From contig LSSK01000251.1 of NCBI GenBank assembly GCA_001969505.1, positions 3,666-23,683 of the forward strand: a stretch of 20,018 nucleotides of DNA. The letters are read 5' to 3'. Each line of letters starts with the position of its first letter. Positions within the stretch are counted from its first letter, which is position 1. Made by a program: the position numbers and the translations under genes. The DNA is from Zancudomyces culisetae. Taxonomy: Eukaryota > Kickxellomycota > Harpellomycetes > Harpellales > Legeriomycetaceae. Under the pieces are notes generated by a model that searched no databases, had not been told where the DNA came from, and worked only from the letters and a program-made list of their open reading frames with translations. Positions 9,578 through 19,766 of the stretch are shown piece by piece.

Positions 9578-11407
9578 TCAAACCTCACTGTCAATTGAAT
9601 CAGTATCTGTGCGTGTAAATACCATTCGAGTAAGGCTCAGATTTCTTGTTCTGAATCCAGCCTCACAATATGCAAAATAATAATTCCACTTTCTCAAAAG
9701 CTCCTTGTTGTAAACGAGATTACCGTTGTACGTAGACTTATCACTAAGCTTGGAAGTCTGTTCTTGTGCATTATTTCTTGACCTCGCTTTTTCTATATCG
9801 GTGATCATCTCAGGCGCGATACAGGGATGTCCCTCAATCTTGTGAAAATTTTCATTCAGCTTCTTTCTCCATAGGTACAAAGTCTTTGCATAGTGCATGG
9901 GGTGATTACGCACTTCATTCAAGAACAGTCTCCCATCAGAGCCGTTGTTGGCCTTACCAACAAGTAATGAAACAGAGGGACAGTGAACTCCAGGAAATAT
10001 ATATTCTCTTATAAATTCATTTTCTCTGGTGTATTTTTCATACCTTTCGTCATTTATGGTAGTTGACTGGATGTATACGCATCCCCTTTCCTTATTGAGA
10101 AGCCTATCACACTTTTTGAAAAACAACCCCAGATTCTTGTTGCCAACATGCTCAATCATTTCAACGGACACAATCTTATCAAAGCAGTAAGTGTTTTCGT
10201 CAAGATTTCTGTAATCAATTATTTGCACTTTACACTTTTCAGCAAGATCATGCTCCATGATTTTTCTGTCTACTTCCTTCTTTTGTTCGACACTTAGTGT
10301 TATTCCCAAAACGCGGCATCCTACCTTTCTTGCAGCCTAAATACAGCGTATTGTAAAATTATTAAATAGCTGGTGTGTCTTTGCTTTTTCAAAATGTACA
10401 TTTGTAAAGCAATAGATCAAGCGAACAAAACCAACTGCACATGCTAATATAAATGTCAACTATTCCTGTGCCCACTTACATACGTCATGAAAAATCCCCA
10501 GCCACACCCAATATCCAAAACGTAGTCATCTTTTGTGATCTTTGACATCTCGATTATCATGTCAACTTTGTTTATCTGTGCTACTTCAAGTGTATCGCTG
10601 GGATTTTTCCATATTGCTGAAGAATATGAATGTGTTTCTTCGTCAAGAAATGACAAAAAAAATTCATTACCCAAATCATAATGGGCACTGATGTTGTTTT
10701 TGAATCCTCCATATGACTTCCATCCAAACGTAAAAAGGTTGTATAGACAGTAGGCCCATGAACCCTGCAAAATGCTTTCCATTTGTTTTCTGTTTGCAAT
10801 AAATATCTATTTGGAGTTTACAAACATATTTTCATAGGCTGAGCTCCACTTTTGGTGTATACTTTAACTTGTATGAAAACGCTTTGTATTTTAAAAAGAA
10901 AAGTGAAAAAAAGTGATTACCCTGAAAACATTCACAAGTCCCTTAACTTTGATCTCCTCAAGTATGTATGACTCTGCAAACCCCTATGTGTTGCAAAGTA
11001 TTAAAGCCGAATTGTTAATAATTTAAACTATGGGTGTGCCAAACAATACTAATCTTAAGACAAATTAGTACACAATTTTGGAGTAATTTTAGCAGAATAC
11101 CCACCATATCAGCACGCTCGTAAATCCTTGTGTAGAAGGCAGCGTCCAGAACAGTTATCTCAGATTTCAGATTTAAGCTTTTGATGTCCCCAAATCTGTG
11201 AACGTTTTTGTCTACATCGACAAATACAAGTAATCCCTTTTCGATCTTTGACAGGGCATTGTACAGGTAAGTATTTTCTATTTATTTTCACATGAGAATA
11301 AAACATCAGTGTCATTTATTGGAACCACAGTGAATGGTATGTGATCAGATAATGTTTGCTTCTGTAAAACAATGCTTGTGAATTTTTCAGATCCACTTAC
11401 CAAGCAT
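9578..11407 (-). CDS. cfa: Cyclopropane-fatty-acyl-phospholipid synthase, 5 exons
   Basis: S-adenosylmethionine-dependent enzyme that adds a methylene bridge (or methyl group) to cis double bonds of phospholipid acyl chains. Exons as modelled: 11407-11401, 11277-11105, 10983-10921, 10806-10480, 10336-9578; 442 residues. The first exon is only 7 nt (ATGCTTG followed by GTAAGT); an in-frame TAG sits three codons upstream of that ATG, and no other ATG fits the frame. Visible landmarks: the N-terminal FGD segment and GFAESY (61-66), HYDLGN (123-128) lipid-binding loop, AdoMet motif I VLDIGCGWGFF (177-187), VEMIEHVG (248-255) with the conserved glutamate, FPGVHCPS, and near the C-terminus YCEAGFRTR, whose cysteine (414) corresponds to the conserved Cys354 of the E. 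coli enzyme. Between the last two lies a polar insertion (~365-400). The second intron uses a GTGGGT donor. No membrane segments are seen at the N-terminus, arguing against the related sphingolipid C9-methyltransferase. Origin is likely an ancient bacterial transfer, as for other eukaryotic CFA genes, but the introns show long residence. Confidence 0.9.
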
Positions 11408-14111
11408 TTTTAGCTACTATTGGGATAACTTCTTTCTTGGCTTGGGTTGTAAGTGATAATTATTTATTCAGTCCTTTGTTCGGTGTCTGACTTTTGTAAT
11501 ATCTTTTTCTACTTAGTTTAGTATTTCCAATAAATATACACCTTTATTACACCCTTTGCGTATCTTCTTTAGTCAATACTATATTAAAAAGTAGTTAGTT
11601 ATTGTTATAAAAACCACTCTTACCTTTTATTCAAGTTGCTTTTCAGACTGTATTCTTTCAGATTTATGAGGAAGGGGGTGTACAAACCTCTTGGTATTTA
11701 TACTTGTAGTCTTGAAGTAATTTTCTATTGTAATAATGAACTGAAAGGTAAATTGTCGAAAAAAAACACAATAATAGTACCCCTACATCGTTGTTTCACT
11801 CTACACAAAACCTACCTTGTATAGAACCTACGCTATTCTAGTATCATTAGCATGTAGTTGTCAACTAATATCACTTTTGACGCAGCTTATCGCATAAAGC
11901 TGCATCTTGTTGAACCGATGTTTTTTCCACTTTTTTTCCTACTTGGAAAAATTTTATTAACAAAATGCAATGACCTTGTTTTTAATAATTTACAATAAGT
12001 CATCTTACAACTAAAAATGTGTAAAGCTGAACTAATACTGGTAATGAAAAACGTGATTTATCCCAAAAGTACCCTTTTAAGATAAAAAAAATTCTGCATT
12101 GCCAATGTTTTTGTAAAACGAAAGAAAAACTTAAACCTTTTTCCCTATAGGAATTCTTCGAATAGCACTCTGGTTTGCTTCGAATACATCGGAGACTGTG
12201 CTAACATGTTCCTATAAACTTATTTTAATTTGATATATGCGGTTCATGATATGTAGTTTCAAATCTTCCTAAAAAGATTAATTGATTGTGCATTGAAATA
12301 AAGTGTTCTGGGAGTCCAATCAAATCAACACCACTTGAAAAAACTGCTTCCGCGTTCTTATATTTATCACAGTCATATCCAGAACCCTCAGCTATTAAAA
12401 GCTCATTTAGGAAAAGTATTTTTTCACTGCTACCAGGAGGTTACTTAAGGATATATTTTCCGTTAATCAAGTATTTTTATTCCTCCATCAATTGGGCTTT
12501 CGATATATTAATGACAATTGGATAATTCAAAAAAATAAAATAAAATTATGCTTTTTCTTGCTGAAAAAGAGGTTGCAGTCAAAAATATAAAATACAAATC
12601 GGAGTAATAAGGGAAAAATGGATGTCAACTTTGTCCGATTTTTCAGGCTCATCAATAAGCAAAAGCCAGCAACATTACTTGTTTTAGCGTGTAAAAATTA
12701 CCAAATGTAGTTTGCCTACATTTAAAGCTGTGTCTGGAATTTTTTTAAAGGTTTCGCTAAATCTTTTTTTTTCGCACTGCAACTATCGGCTCACCCAAAG
12801 ATTTACGAGCCGAAAACCTTTTATCCAATTTCATCATAGGTGTACAAACTAAAATTACTATTTTAGAACTGTTGGTCTACTATCCTTGTCAAAATAGCTT
12901 TTATAGTTAGTTCTAGGGCTATTCTTCGTAACATCCCGCAAATGCTGTAGTTTAATACCTGCCCATTTTAAAAATAGCTATAAACGTAAGTATCTTTTTA
13001 ATAAAAGCAGGTTGGATGCATGAAAACTAATGATTCGTAGTTGTTTAATTGATTGTGCTTTTCCTAAAAACCAAGAGAACATAAATGTGGCTATCGTGCT
13101 CTCTATTGGAATGTATGAAAAAAAGGAAAAAAGTCAGTGGGCTCTAAAGTTCTAGAAAGTGCAACAAAAGTACTACAAACGATGTTCTGCTCTTCACCAT
13201 CTTATATTACCATGCATATCTCTTGATATATTATACCTAGACTCAGATTCTCGTTCGAAGGACCCAAACTTATGCTGGTAAAAAAAAAGAAAGCCCATAT
13301 TTTATTACAACCTTTCTGGCCAGGAAAAGATGCAGTAATGGTTTGTTTCCTTTTTTAGCATTAAATTTGGTATTTACTAATTGGAAAGCGGCAAGTAGGA
13401 TGCCCTTGATGGTTAAATGAGCCAGAGTTCTTGTACTTTTCTATACGATAAACTCATAATCACCCTGTGCTACCTACAGAACTTTATCGGAATGGCGATT
13501 GACGTTTTACAATTGTGATAACAGAAAAAAGGAAAGCAGGCATTGTACCAGGTGTGCTTGAAAATTATAATGTAGAATTTCTAGAAATAATATTCTGCGA
13601 ATATAAGAGCGGCTAGAAAAACTACTTTTACTATGTCCTTTTAAGTTACTGGTAATAAATAGTGGCAATTTTCCTTTTTTTCGCTTTGAACTCGTGGTAA
13701 GTCTTAAAAGTAGTTTCACCACATTACCATGTGGACCTAAGCGCTAAGTTGAGATAAATAGGATTAATAAACACATTTAGTGGCGTGATATTTGGTATAC
13801 AGTAAAAGATATAACACATAGTAGATTTAATTTTCAAGAGAACACTCTCATTTTAGGATGTAGTGGTTTAGTAGCAATACTGCTAGATCATAATTTGAGG
13901 TGGGAATTCAAAATTATGTTATTTAGGTCTACACTTTAGCATGCTGAATTCGAATGATTTAAATATAATCTAGTATGAAAATAAAAAAAATTATTATCCA
14001 TCCCGGAGCGAAGTGGAACAGAATGAAACAAATAATACTGAGTAGCAAAACAGTGCCTCAAAATTGCATATGTGCCTTTTAATACAAGTCGGGCTTAAGG
14101 CTGAATCAAGA
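11408..14111 (-). pseudogene. Unassigned 2.7-kb region with low-stop reading stretches; possible decayed or unrecognised gene
   Basis: No confident gene. On the minus strand, the frame running from 13743 to 13270 covers 158 codons with only three internal stops, where about eleven would be expected at this base composition; it includes GPHGNVVKLLLRL near its start. A second stretch, 12674-12225 in another frame, has four internal stops in 150 codons and reads LLLIDEPEKSDK near its start and later a clean block of 71 codons (LNELLIAEGSGYDCDKY ... GLPEHFISMHN). GC content is similar to that of the genes and higher than that of the flanking spacers. GPHGN.. and LLLIDEPE loosely recall P-loop and Walker B motifs of ABC-type ATPases, but this is too weak to name a family. 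Some segments have good splice-like borders (for example a pyrimidine run and ACCAG at 13275), so a live many-exon gene is not excluded. Confidence 0.25.
11882..11903. repeat. 7-bp inverted repeat
   Basis: GCAGCTT and AAGCTGC are perfect reverse complements with an 8-base spacer, inside the unassigned region. No function can be named. Confidence 0.4.
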
Positions 14112-15819
14112 TTAGCTTTTTTTATTTCTTGGGTTAAAAAGCATTTGTATTACGGATACACCGCCTTTGGTCGTATTAGTATTCGGTTTACTCTACAACA
14201 AATAAATATATTGTTAAATTCAAGCTACTGGGCACAAAATGGGCTCTGGCCTACCTTGTTAGTGTGGGGACTGCTGGGCTTTGGTATTTTGGTCTGTCTT
14301 GCAAAGTCAAGCTGGCCACCAGGATGACTGCCAAGCGAGTTTTCTACAATTTTTTTGACTTCTGCCCTCATCTCCTTAGTTCTAAAATCAAATAGAAAGT
14401 AAAAACATTGGTAGCAAACAACCTATGGGTCAACGTTAACCGATAGTATAGAGTAGAGAAATTATTACTTGAATTGATCGAATAGAAACTCTTGCCATTT
14501 GGGAGTTAAATAATGCGACAGCAGTGCAATTGCTTCACATGTCCTTAGACCTATGTTACATTAATTTAAGTTAATAATCTGATTCAATCTGTAAATTTAT
14601 AAAAAATGTACCATTTATCAATCTGTGATCGTCCATCATTAAGCATTCCTTGCTTCTAGTTGATTTTGCCAAGCAGTTGATATCCTTATAACCTCCCAGA
14701 ATACACTCGACCTGTTATTATTTTTACTCATTTATTAAATATATGTACTAGTAACAATAAAATAATTGTGAAGGTACCTTTTTTACTAACCAGTCTCCGA
14801 CTTTTGATTCATTTAACCGTACAAACAAGTCAGTACCAACATCTGCAACATAAAAAAGCAGATGTTTAGTCTTATATAAGTAGGTTACTAAGCCCAGCAG
14901 TCGAGTTTAGTAGAATAGAATAAAGTAAAAGAGGATTATAATGTCATTTCACCTTCTGTATCACATATCCTTGGTATAGAGCCGTTCAAAACCGATTCAA
15001 GCTGCAAAAAATATTTTACATCCTCGCTTATCTCTTGATCCCGAAACTTCGCCTCTAAGTGTAAGCTGCTATATTCGACATATTTTGACTATACATACAT
15101 TCATGGATAGTTTTCGTTTATAACCCATTCTCAGTGAAAAAATACAATAATAATAGTTATAATAAATAGGCTTACCGGTAATGAGGTACTTTCTAGAATA
15201 CAAAGTAATATAAATGTCTCGTCAATCTCCGACATTATATAGAATGATCCATCTAAGAAATTTAAAACAAAAATATTTTAGGGGTAACTTGTAATAAACG
15301 AGTTACAGGATTATAAATAAACTAAACTTCAAGTAAGAAAGTTAATAAACTTTAAAATGGTATGGGAATTGACTGATTGGAATACCTTTATACATGTTGT
15401 TTCCAATCAACCAACTTTGTTTCATCGTCAAATCAACCTTGGATGTCTGTAATAGCTGTTTGTTGGCACTTTTATAATATACTAGTGCTTTCTGACCTAT
15501 GCGTTTATTTATTTTAAAAGAATTGTATTCAATCGAAATATTATTCATTTAGATAATTCATGTACAAGAATTGTTGTTGTTAAATTTACCATTAGAAGGT
15601 TTGGGTAGGTATAAAGCTTTTAGGCCTAAAATATTCACAGTATTTCTTATTATGAAGTATTTCGCAAAGAGTACTTCTTTTATTGCTTTAAGAATCGAGG
15701 TATATGCTAAAGTACCAAAATATAAGAGTGTATAACTTTTACTTTCACTTACCCGCTTGTTCATCATTTCCGATACTTGGTGAAATTAGTACATTTAATT
15801 TGCTGTTATTCGTTGCCAT
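14112..15819 (-). CDS. RNH202: Ribonuclease H2 subunit B, 10 exons
   Basis: Non-catalytic subunit of the trimeric nuclear RNase H2, which removes ribonucleotides from DNA and RNA:DNA hybrids. Exons as modelled: 15819-15753, 15625-15590, 15496-15386, 15252-15176, 15088-14953, 14842-14778, 14711-14612, 14550-14469, 14381-14255, 14192-14112; every junction has GT..AG and all phases join, giving 293 residues. Family landmarks in order: LYLPKPSNG near 27-35 (N-terminal strand and turn of the triple-barrel), SWLIGNNMYKDGSFYI (62-77) followed by EIDETFILLCILE (the 'DPLFLLLPYLE' signature), FVRLNESKVGDWLVKK (149-164; 'FRLDDSKVLKWL' segment), then the helical domain ALLSHYLTPKWQEFL (206-220). The tail is basic and ends VSVIQMLFNPRNKKS (279-293), which resembles the C-terminal PCNA-binding (PIP) motif of human RNASEH2B. 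If the last intron (14254-14193, 62 nt) is kept, translation ends at TAG 14227-14225 after ten other residues and the motif is lost. Identification rests on motif order and length; individual small exons are inferred. Confidence 0.88.
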
Positions 15820-16796
15820 ACTCTATGGTTTATTGTCGGTGTATAAATTGCAAGGTCTGTTTTCGTGGTTTTAAAGGTAAATCTCGATTTAGTTGGTCTA
15901 TGTTTTAAATTCTTGAATTTATTTACATTAAAAGATGGTAGAATTTAGTTCAAATCAATCTAAGGTCTCAAAAATAAGCAAAACATTTGTGGCCAATTGG
16001 CTCTGGAACGCTAGATCAAAAGATTGTGCATAATTCACCCAAATCTGTGTTGTGAGATTTCGTTGTTTATTACTAAAAAAATGTAACACAAGCTAATAGG
16101 GCTAAATGTACTTATTTAGGCAGACATAGTTTGTGAGCTGAACTCCAAAACAGGTTAATGCCAAATTTTCCCTAATATTTCTATGAAAGTGGTAAATGCC
16201 CATAATCACTGCCGTGGCATCAGTTTAAAAAATATATCTATTTTGCAATAGTTGTTATACCTACAGATTGAATAATTTTGTGGAGGTAAAAAAAGTTCAT
16301 AAACTGACATGTTTAGGCATTACTCTGCGATCTAACTTGAGATTTGCATTTCACAAGTATAACTATTTTACTAAATCGAATTGAAAAAGATAAAAAAAAA
16401 TACTGTCATTATCTAATATGTAATTTTTGTGCATATTTCAGAACAATATTGTATAAATGCCAATGGTTTGGATAACAAAAGTAATATCCAGAAGTTCCAA
16501 ATTCAAATCTAGCTAATGTCAAAAAATTGTCGCTAGGTAACAAAGATAGCATTTAAGCATAGTATTCTACTATCCGCTTAAAACAAAATTGAGAGTTACA
16601 ACGATTGTATTAAAAAAAATAAGAGACAAATCGACTTTGAGAAAAATCAATATATATAATGTTTAAGGCATTGTACATATGCAATTTTATCATTATGGTC
16701 TACTTCAACTCTAAAATTCAAGATCAATATATTAAGATGGATTTATACAAGTGTTTTAAAAAATATATTTTTTCATACAGTGAAAATACACTAACT
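15820..16796. other. Divergent intergenic region between RNase H2B and a + strand orphan gene
   Basis: About 1 kb of AT-rich DNA that must contain both promoters. No gene or clear regulatory motif was recognised. The open frame from 16659 to 16796 is continuous with the next gene but has a biased, non-coding-like composition and is treated as 5' untranslated. Confidence 0.5.
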
Positions 16797-17840
16797 ATGA
16801 ATAATAAATACAGTTCAGTAACACAAGTCACCTATAAGGAGCGGAGAAAAAGGTGCAATGTGTCAAAGGAGAATATTAGGACAGGTAAACATAAATTCTG
16901 GCTTTTAAACACTAACACGAATTTCTAATTTTAACACAAGTTTAAACCTATACAGTTATCAGAGCAATTGAGGATAATGTCCCCACAGTTACAAAAGATA
17001 TTCCAGAACATATAACCAAATCCGAGAACAACCGTGAGCTGAAACGTCTAAACTCAATAATTATAGTTTACCCTTATATTAACGATTAAATAAAAATATA
17101 TACATGATAGGCAACATAACAGCTATATTAAAAAAAAAAGATACAAATGTAAAAACGAAAAAGCATGAATTAACCTATGATACCAATTCTCCTAGGGTAA
17201 AAGCTGAGCAAGAGTATTTTTTCAAGCCTTCCAACATAAATGGGGATACTCACTTAGCTGTAACAAGTATGAACATTGGACTCATAAAAATGTATGTTTT
17301 TATTATCAGAAACAAAAAGAATTCAACAAGATTAATAAACATAGCTTGTGTACAAATAGAAGCAATATAGAAAACAAGCCCAAACGCAAAAAAAAGTTAG
17401 ATAGATATGCAAGTCATCAGAGAAATATTAAAAAATCAACCAAAGGAAGATGTATTTATAGCGGTGTAGAATTAATTCACCTACCACTTGATGGTATGGG
17501 AAAGAATAGCCCTAAGCGTCTACTTTCAGATAACACAAACGATCTTGGGGCAAGTTCTCAGTTTAGAACAATAAAGCCTACAAAAAGGAAAAAGAAGTTC
17601 AAGCTGACCTTACCTAAGAGATTAAATAAAAATAGTAAAAAAGGTTCTGGGTTAGATGGGCTACAAAAAGTTGTGGGCGCGCAGACTTGGAAAACTAAAA
17701 AGGGAAATACATTAAATTTTGTAGCAGAATCAAAGGAACCAACGATGATTCTTGATCAACCAATTTCCGAAAATGGCGAAGATGATGAACTGAGTATTGA
17801 CAGCGTAGGCAATTGTAGGGATTTTGTCAGTATTTTTTGA
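16797..17840 (+). CDS. Lysine-rich protein of unknown function, 4 exons
   Basis: Exons as modelled: 16797-16884, 16956-17033, 17111-17291, 17345-17840, about 280 residues. Donors are GTAAAC, GTGAGC and GTATGT; acceptors TACAG, GATAG and CATAG; all three junctions keep the frame, which strongly supports one spliced gene rather than separate small ORFs. I do not recognise the family. The N-terminal part holds a helical-looking segment (KERRKRCNVSKENIRTVIRA, then IEDNVPTVTKDIPEHI). The middle and C-terminal parts are very basic, with clusters KPKRKKK, PTKRKKKFK and PKRLNKNSKK that look like nuclear or nucleolar localisation signals, and the end turns acidic (ENGEDDELSIDS). A nuclear, nucleic-acid-associated role is inferred from charge only. 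The start is uncertain: ATG 16797 is preferred, but the same frame is open upstream to ATG 16659, which would add 46 residues. Confidence 0.65.
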
Positions 17841-18187
17841 AGCGTTAAATGCAACTCTTTACAGTGCTCGATTAATAAAAAGAAGTCCAGGTTTAATAAA
17901 CCGAGACTATATATTATACTAGCTGAATTTTGTCATTGTTAGTGGTTAGCTCTAGGAAGAAGAAACGATCGCATTTAGTGCGGGATCTTTCAAAATATTC
18001 CGAAAAGATTGATTGAAATAGGCTACAATAAGGTTTATTCAAATATAAGCAAAAGAAATCAAACCAAAATAAAGTGGGGGTAGCCTAACAAAATATTTTT
18101 CAGAGATAAATGAAAAAAGATACTTTAAAAATACGATAAAAATAAACATTTCCCAAAGAGAAAAACAGTGAATAAATCACAAAAGGT
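17841..18187. other. Convergent intergenic spacer between orphan gene and SERF gene
   Basis: About 350 bases of AT-rich sequence holding the 3' ends of two facing genes, with AATAAA-like elements near 17875 and 17898 (+). No further feature seen. Confidence 0.5.
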
Positions 18188-18674
18188 TTATTTGGGTTTG
18201 GATTGTGAAGTACTCGAAGCAGAGCCGGCCTCTTTCTATTGTAGAATAAATCTGGGTGAATATACAGTAAATTTGAAATTAAATTTAGATTACCTCTTGC
18301 TGCTTTTTCTAAAATATAAACAATAAAAGATAATTAGCATATAGTACTTGGACAGTTAAAATGAGATAAAAGCTAAAATGAATTACAAAAGAATATAGGA
18401 AAATAAATCTTACAAGTTGCTTCTGCCTCATGATTTCTGCATCCCTATTAGAAAAAAAAAGTTATTATTCAACAGTAAATGGCAGTAAAAGTATAGATAG
18501 TACCTTTCTTTTCTAGAGGTCAAACTTATATCATCCTTTTTCTGACCCTTGGCCAGTTTCTCTAGTTTTTTTCTGTTTTTTTCTCTTGCTAGATCTCTTT
18601 GATTTCCGCCTAGTATAGTAACAAAAAGTTAAGTATATATCATTATACAAAATTATAGATAACTTACGAGTCAT
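18188..18674 (-). CDS. SERF/4F5-family small basic protein, 5 exons
   Basis: Small EDRK-rich factor; animal members (SERF1/2, MOAG-4) bind amyloid-forming proteins and nucleic acids and are found in nucleus and cytosol. Exons: 18674-18668 (7 nt), 18609-18504, 18444-18414, 18308-18294 (15 nt), 18235-18188; 207 nt, 68 residues, all phases joining. The N-terminal 4F5 signature MTRGNQRDLAREKNRKK is almost diagnostic, followed by the LAKGQKKDD and SRKERDAEIMRQKQ segments, then a short K/Q/E stretch and a Ser/Thr-rich end. Length is typical for the family (~60-70). Introns are 37-105 nt class with GTAAGT, GTACTA, GTAAGA and GTAATC donors. The 15-nt fourth exon is a microexon coding KKQQE; skipping it would keep the frame. 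Confidence in family is very high. Confidence 0.94.
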
Positions 18675-19419
18675 TTTCGAATCTCAAGAATAAAGCTCAA
18701 TTCACAAAACATAAATTAAAGAAAAATAAAAAACCAGGATGGTTTATAAATAATTGTTAAAATATTAATATATGTTTAATTGGGGTAAATAGTCTAAAAA
18801 AAATGAGTGAAGGCAATTCAATTAATGAAGTAGAAACTAATTGGTCAAAAATACTTCCAAACCGAATATGCTATTTTGGAGTATTAGGTTTTATAACTTT
18901 TTGATAGCAAATTAAGTTTTAAAACAAATACACCTAATAACCAATTAAATTGAAATAATTCTAAAAGATAAATAATAGGTATTAAAAACATGAAATATAT
19001 GCAAACTGAAATAAATCTAACCATTTAGCGATAGTAAATGAAAGATATACAAGTAAATTAAAATAAATTAACATAAGGTGATATACACAAAAATGAATTA
19101 TAAGACTAGATACTAAGATCCATAAGATCTGAGCTATACAAAGTTCATAAAAAATTATCAAGTTAAGTATGAACAATAAGTTAATCTTATTAATATTGAA
19201 ACTAGAGTTAAAATTCAACATCAAGATCTTAAAATTAGTTGATAAAATGTAATAATAAATAATGAAATTATGAAAATTATTGGTAAGAGAGATAAATCGA
19301 AATAACGACTTTATAATATTATAGATGATTCTGTAAAATAATAATATAAACTAATAATGTTTAGTAAAATAAAAATAGTAAAAAATTTTTAATTATACAT
19401 AAATAATGTTCAAAAAACG
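18675..19419. other. Extremely AT-rich spacer
   Basis: Roughly 80% A+T by eye, made largely of AAT/ATA/TAA runs. The 80-codon open stretch on the minus strand at 19224-18982 reads as hydrophobic Leu/Ile/Phe repeats typical of translated AT-rich DNA. No gene supported. Confidence 0.6.
19412..19417 (-). terminator. RNA polymerase III terminator of tRNA-Thr
   Basis: Six T on the transcript strand begin two bases after the tRNA discriminator base. Confidence 0.8.
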
Positions 19420-19492
19420 TGCCTTCTGTCGAAATCGAACCGACGACCTTCTGTTTACTAGGCAGACGCTCTGCCAACTGAGCCAAGAAGAC
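19420..19492 (-). tRNA. tRNA-Thr (anticodon AGU)
   Basis: 73 nt on the minus strand, no intron. Acceptor stem GTCTTCT pairs with AGAAGGC (one T-G pair); D-stem GCTC/GAGC; anticodon loop CTAGTAA gives anticodon AGT, read as inosine-containing IGU for threonine; T-loop TTCGATT; discriminator A. Two imperfections: a C-A mismatch closing the anticodon loop (positions 31-39) and a G-T pair in place of the usual G53-C61. A-box and B-box are otherwise standard and a T6 terminator follows, so the gene is probably active. Confidence 0.92.
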
Positions 19493-19500
19493 GTTGTGTT

Positions 19501-19754
19501 TGTTGTGTGTTGCCATGTTTAACGTCCCATTTAGTGTTTTTTACACCAAATAACACACGGGACGGGTCATTTTACTTACCTTTTACTATATGCTGCGAAT
19601 TATTATATAGTACTTTGGATTTTGCAAAAGAGGACATTTATTTAGTTAAACAAAAATTTCAATTTTATACAATAAAATCTACAAAAAATCTAACTAAAAA
19701 TTACAAAACACAATTAACCAATGGAAATGTTTCACCTATTGTAGGCATACAACA
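19501..19754 (-). mobile_element. Long terminal repeat (3' LTR) of an LTR retrotransposon next to tRNA-Thr
   Basis: Read on the minus strand, this 254-bp segment starts TGTTGTATGCC and ends ...CACACAACA, the TG...CA termini with imperfect inverted ends typical of LTRs. Directly before it lies a polypurine tract (19755-19766). It contains AATAAA and TATA-like elements as expected for an LTR. Its inner edge is 8 bases upstream of the 5' end of the tRNA gene, the position favoured by tRNA-targeting elements such as Ty3. The second LTR is outside the window, so length and superfamily are inferred. Confidence 0.6.
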
Positions 19755-19766
19755 CCTCCCCCCCTC
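19755..19766 (-). other. Polypurine tract of the retrotransposon
   Basis: GAGGGGGGGAGG on the minus strand, immediately adjoining the TG start of the LTR. This is the usual primer site for plus-strand DNA synthesis and is hard to explain otherwise in AT-rich DNA. Confidence 0.6.

Noticed and set aside
11261-11276. CAG|GTAAGTATT donor-like sequence on the + strand
   Set aside because: Lies antisense to exon 2 of the cyclopropane synthase; no + strand exon around it.
12100-13750. In-frame TAG codons in otherwise open minus-strand stretches, suggesting a variant genetic code
   Set aside because: None of the confident genes has internal stops, TGA, TAA and TAG all end genes here, and the stretches also contain TAA and TGA.
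14225-14254. Direct read-through end of RNase H2B at TAG 14227-14225
   Set aside because: A well-formed 62-nt intron joins instead to a basic tail with a PIP-like motif; kept only as an intron-retention alternative.
14064-14327. 87-codon + strand open stretch
   Set aside because: Antisense shadow of the last RNase H2B exons.
16659-16796. Upstream in-frame extension of the lysine-rich orphan
   Set aside because: Composition resembles translated AT-rich spacer; the later ATG at 16797 is preferred, though not proven.
18982-19224. 80-codon hydrophobic open stretch
   Set aside because: Leu/Ile/Phe-rich translation of ~80% A+T DNA, no recognisable protein.
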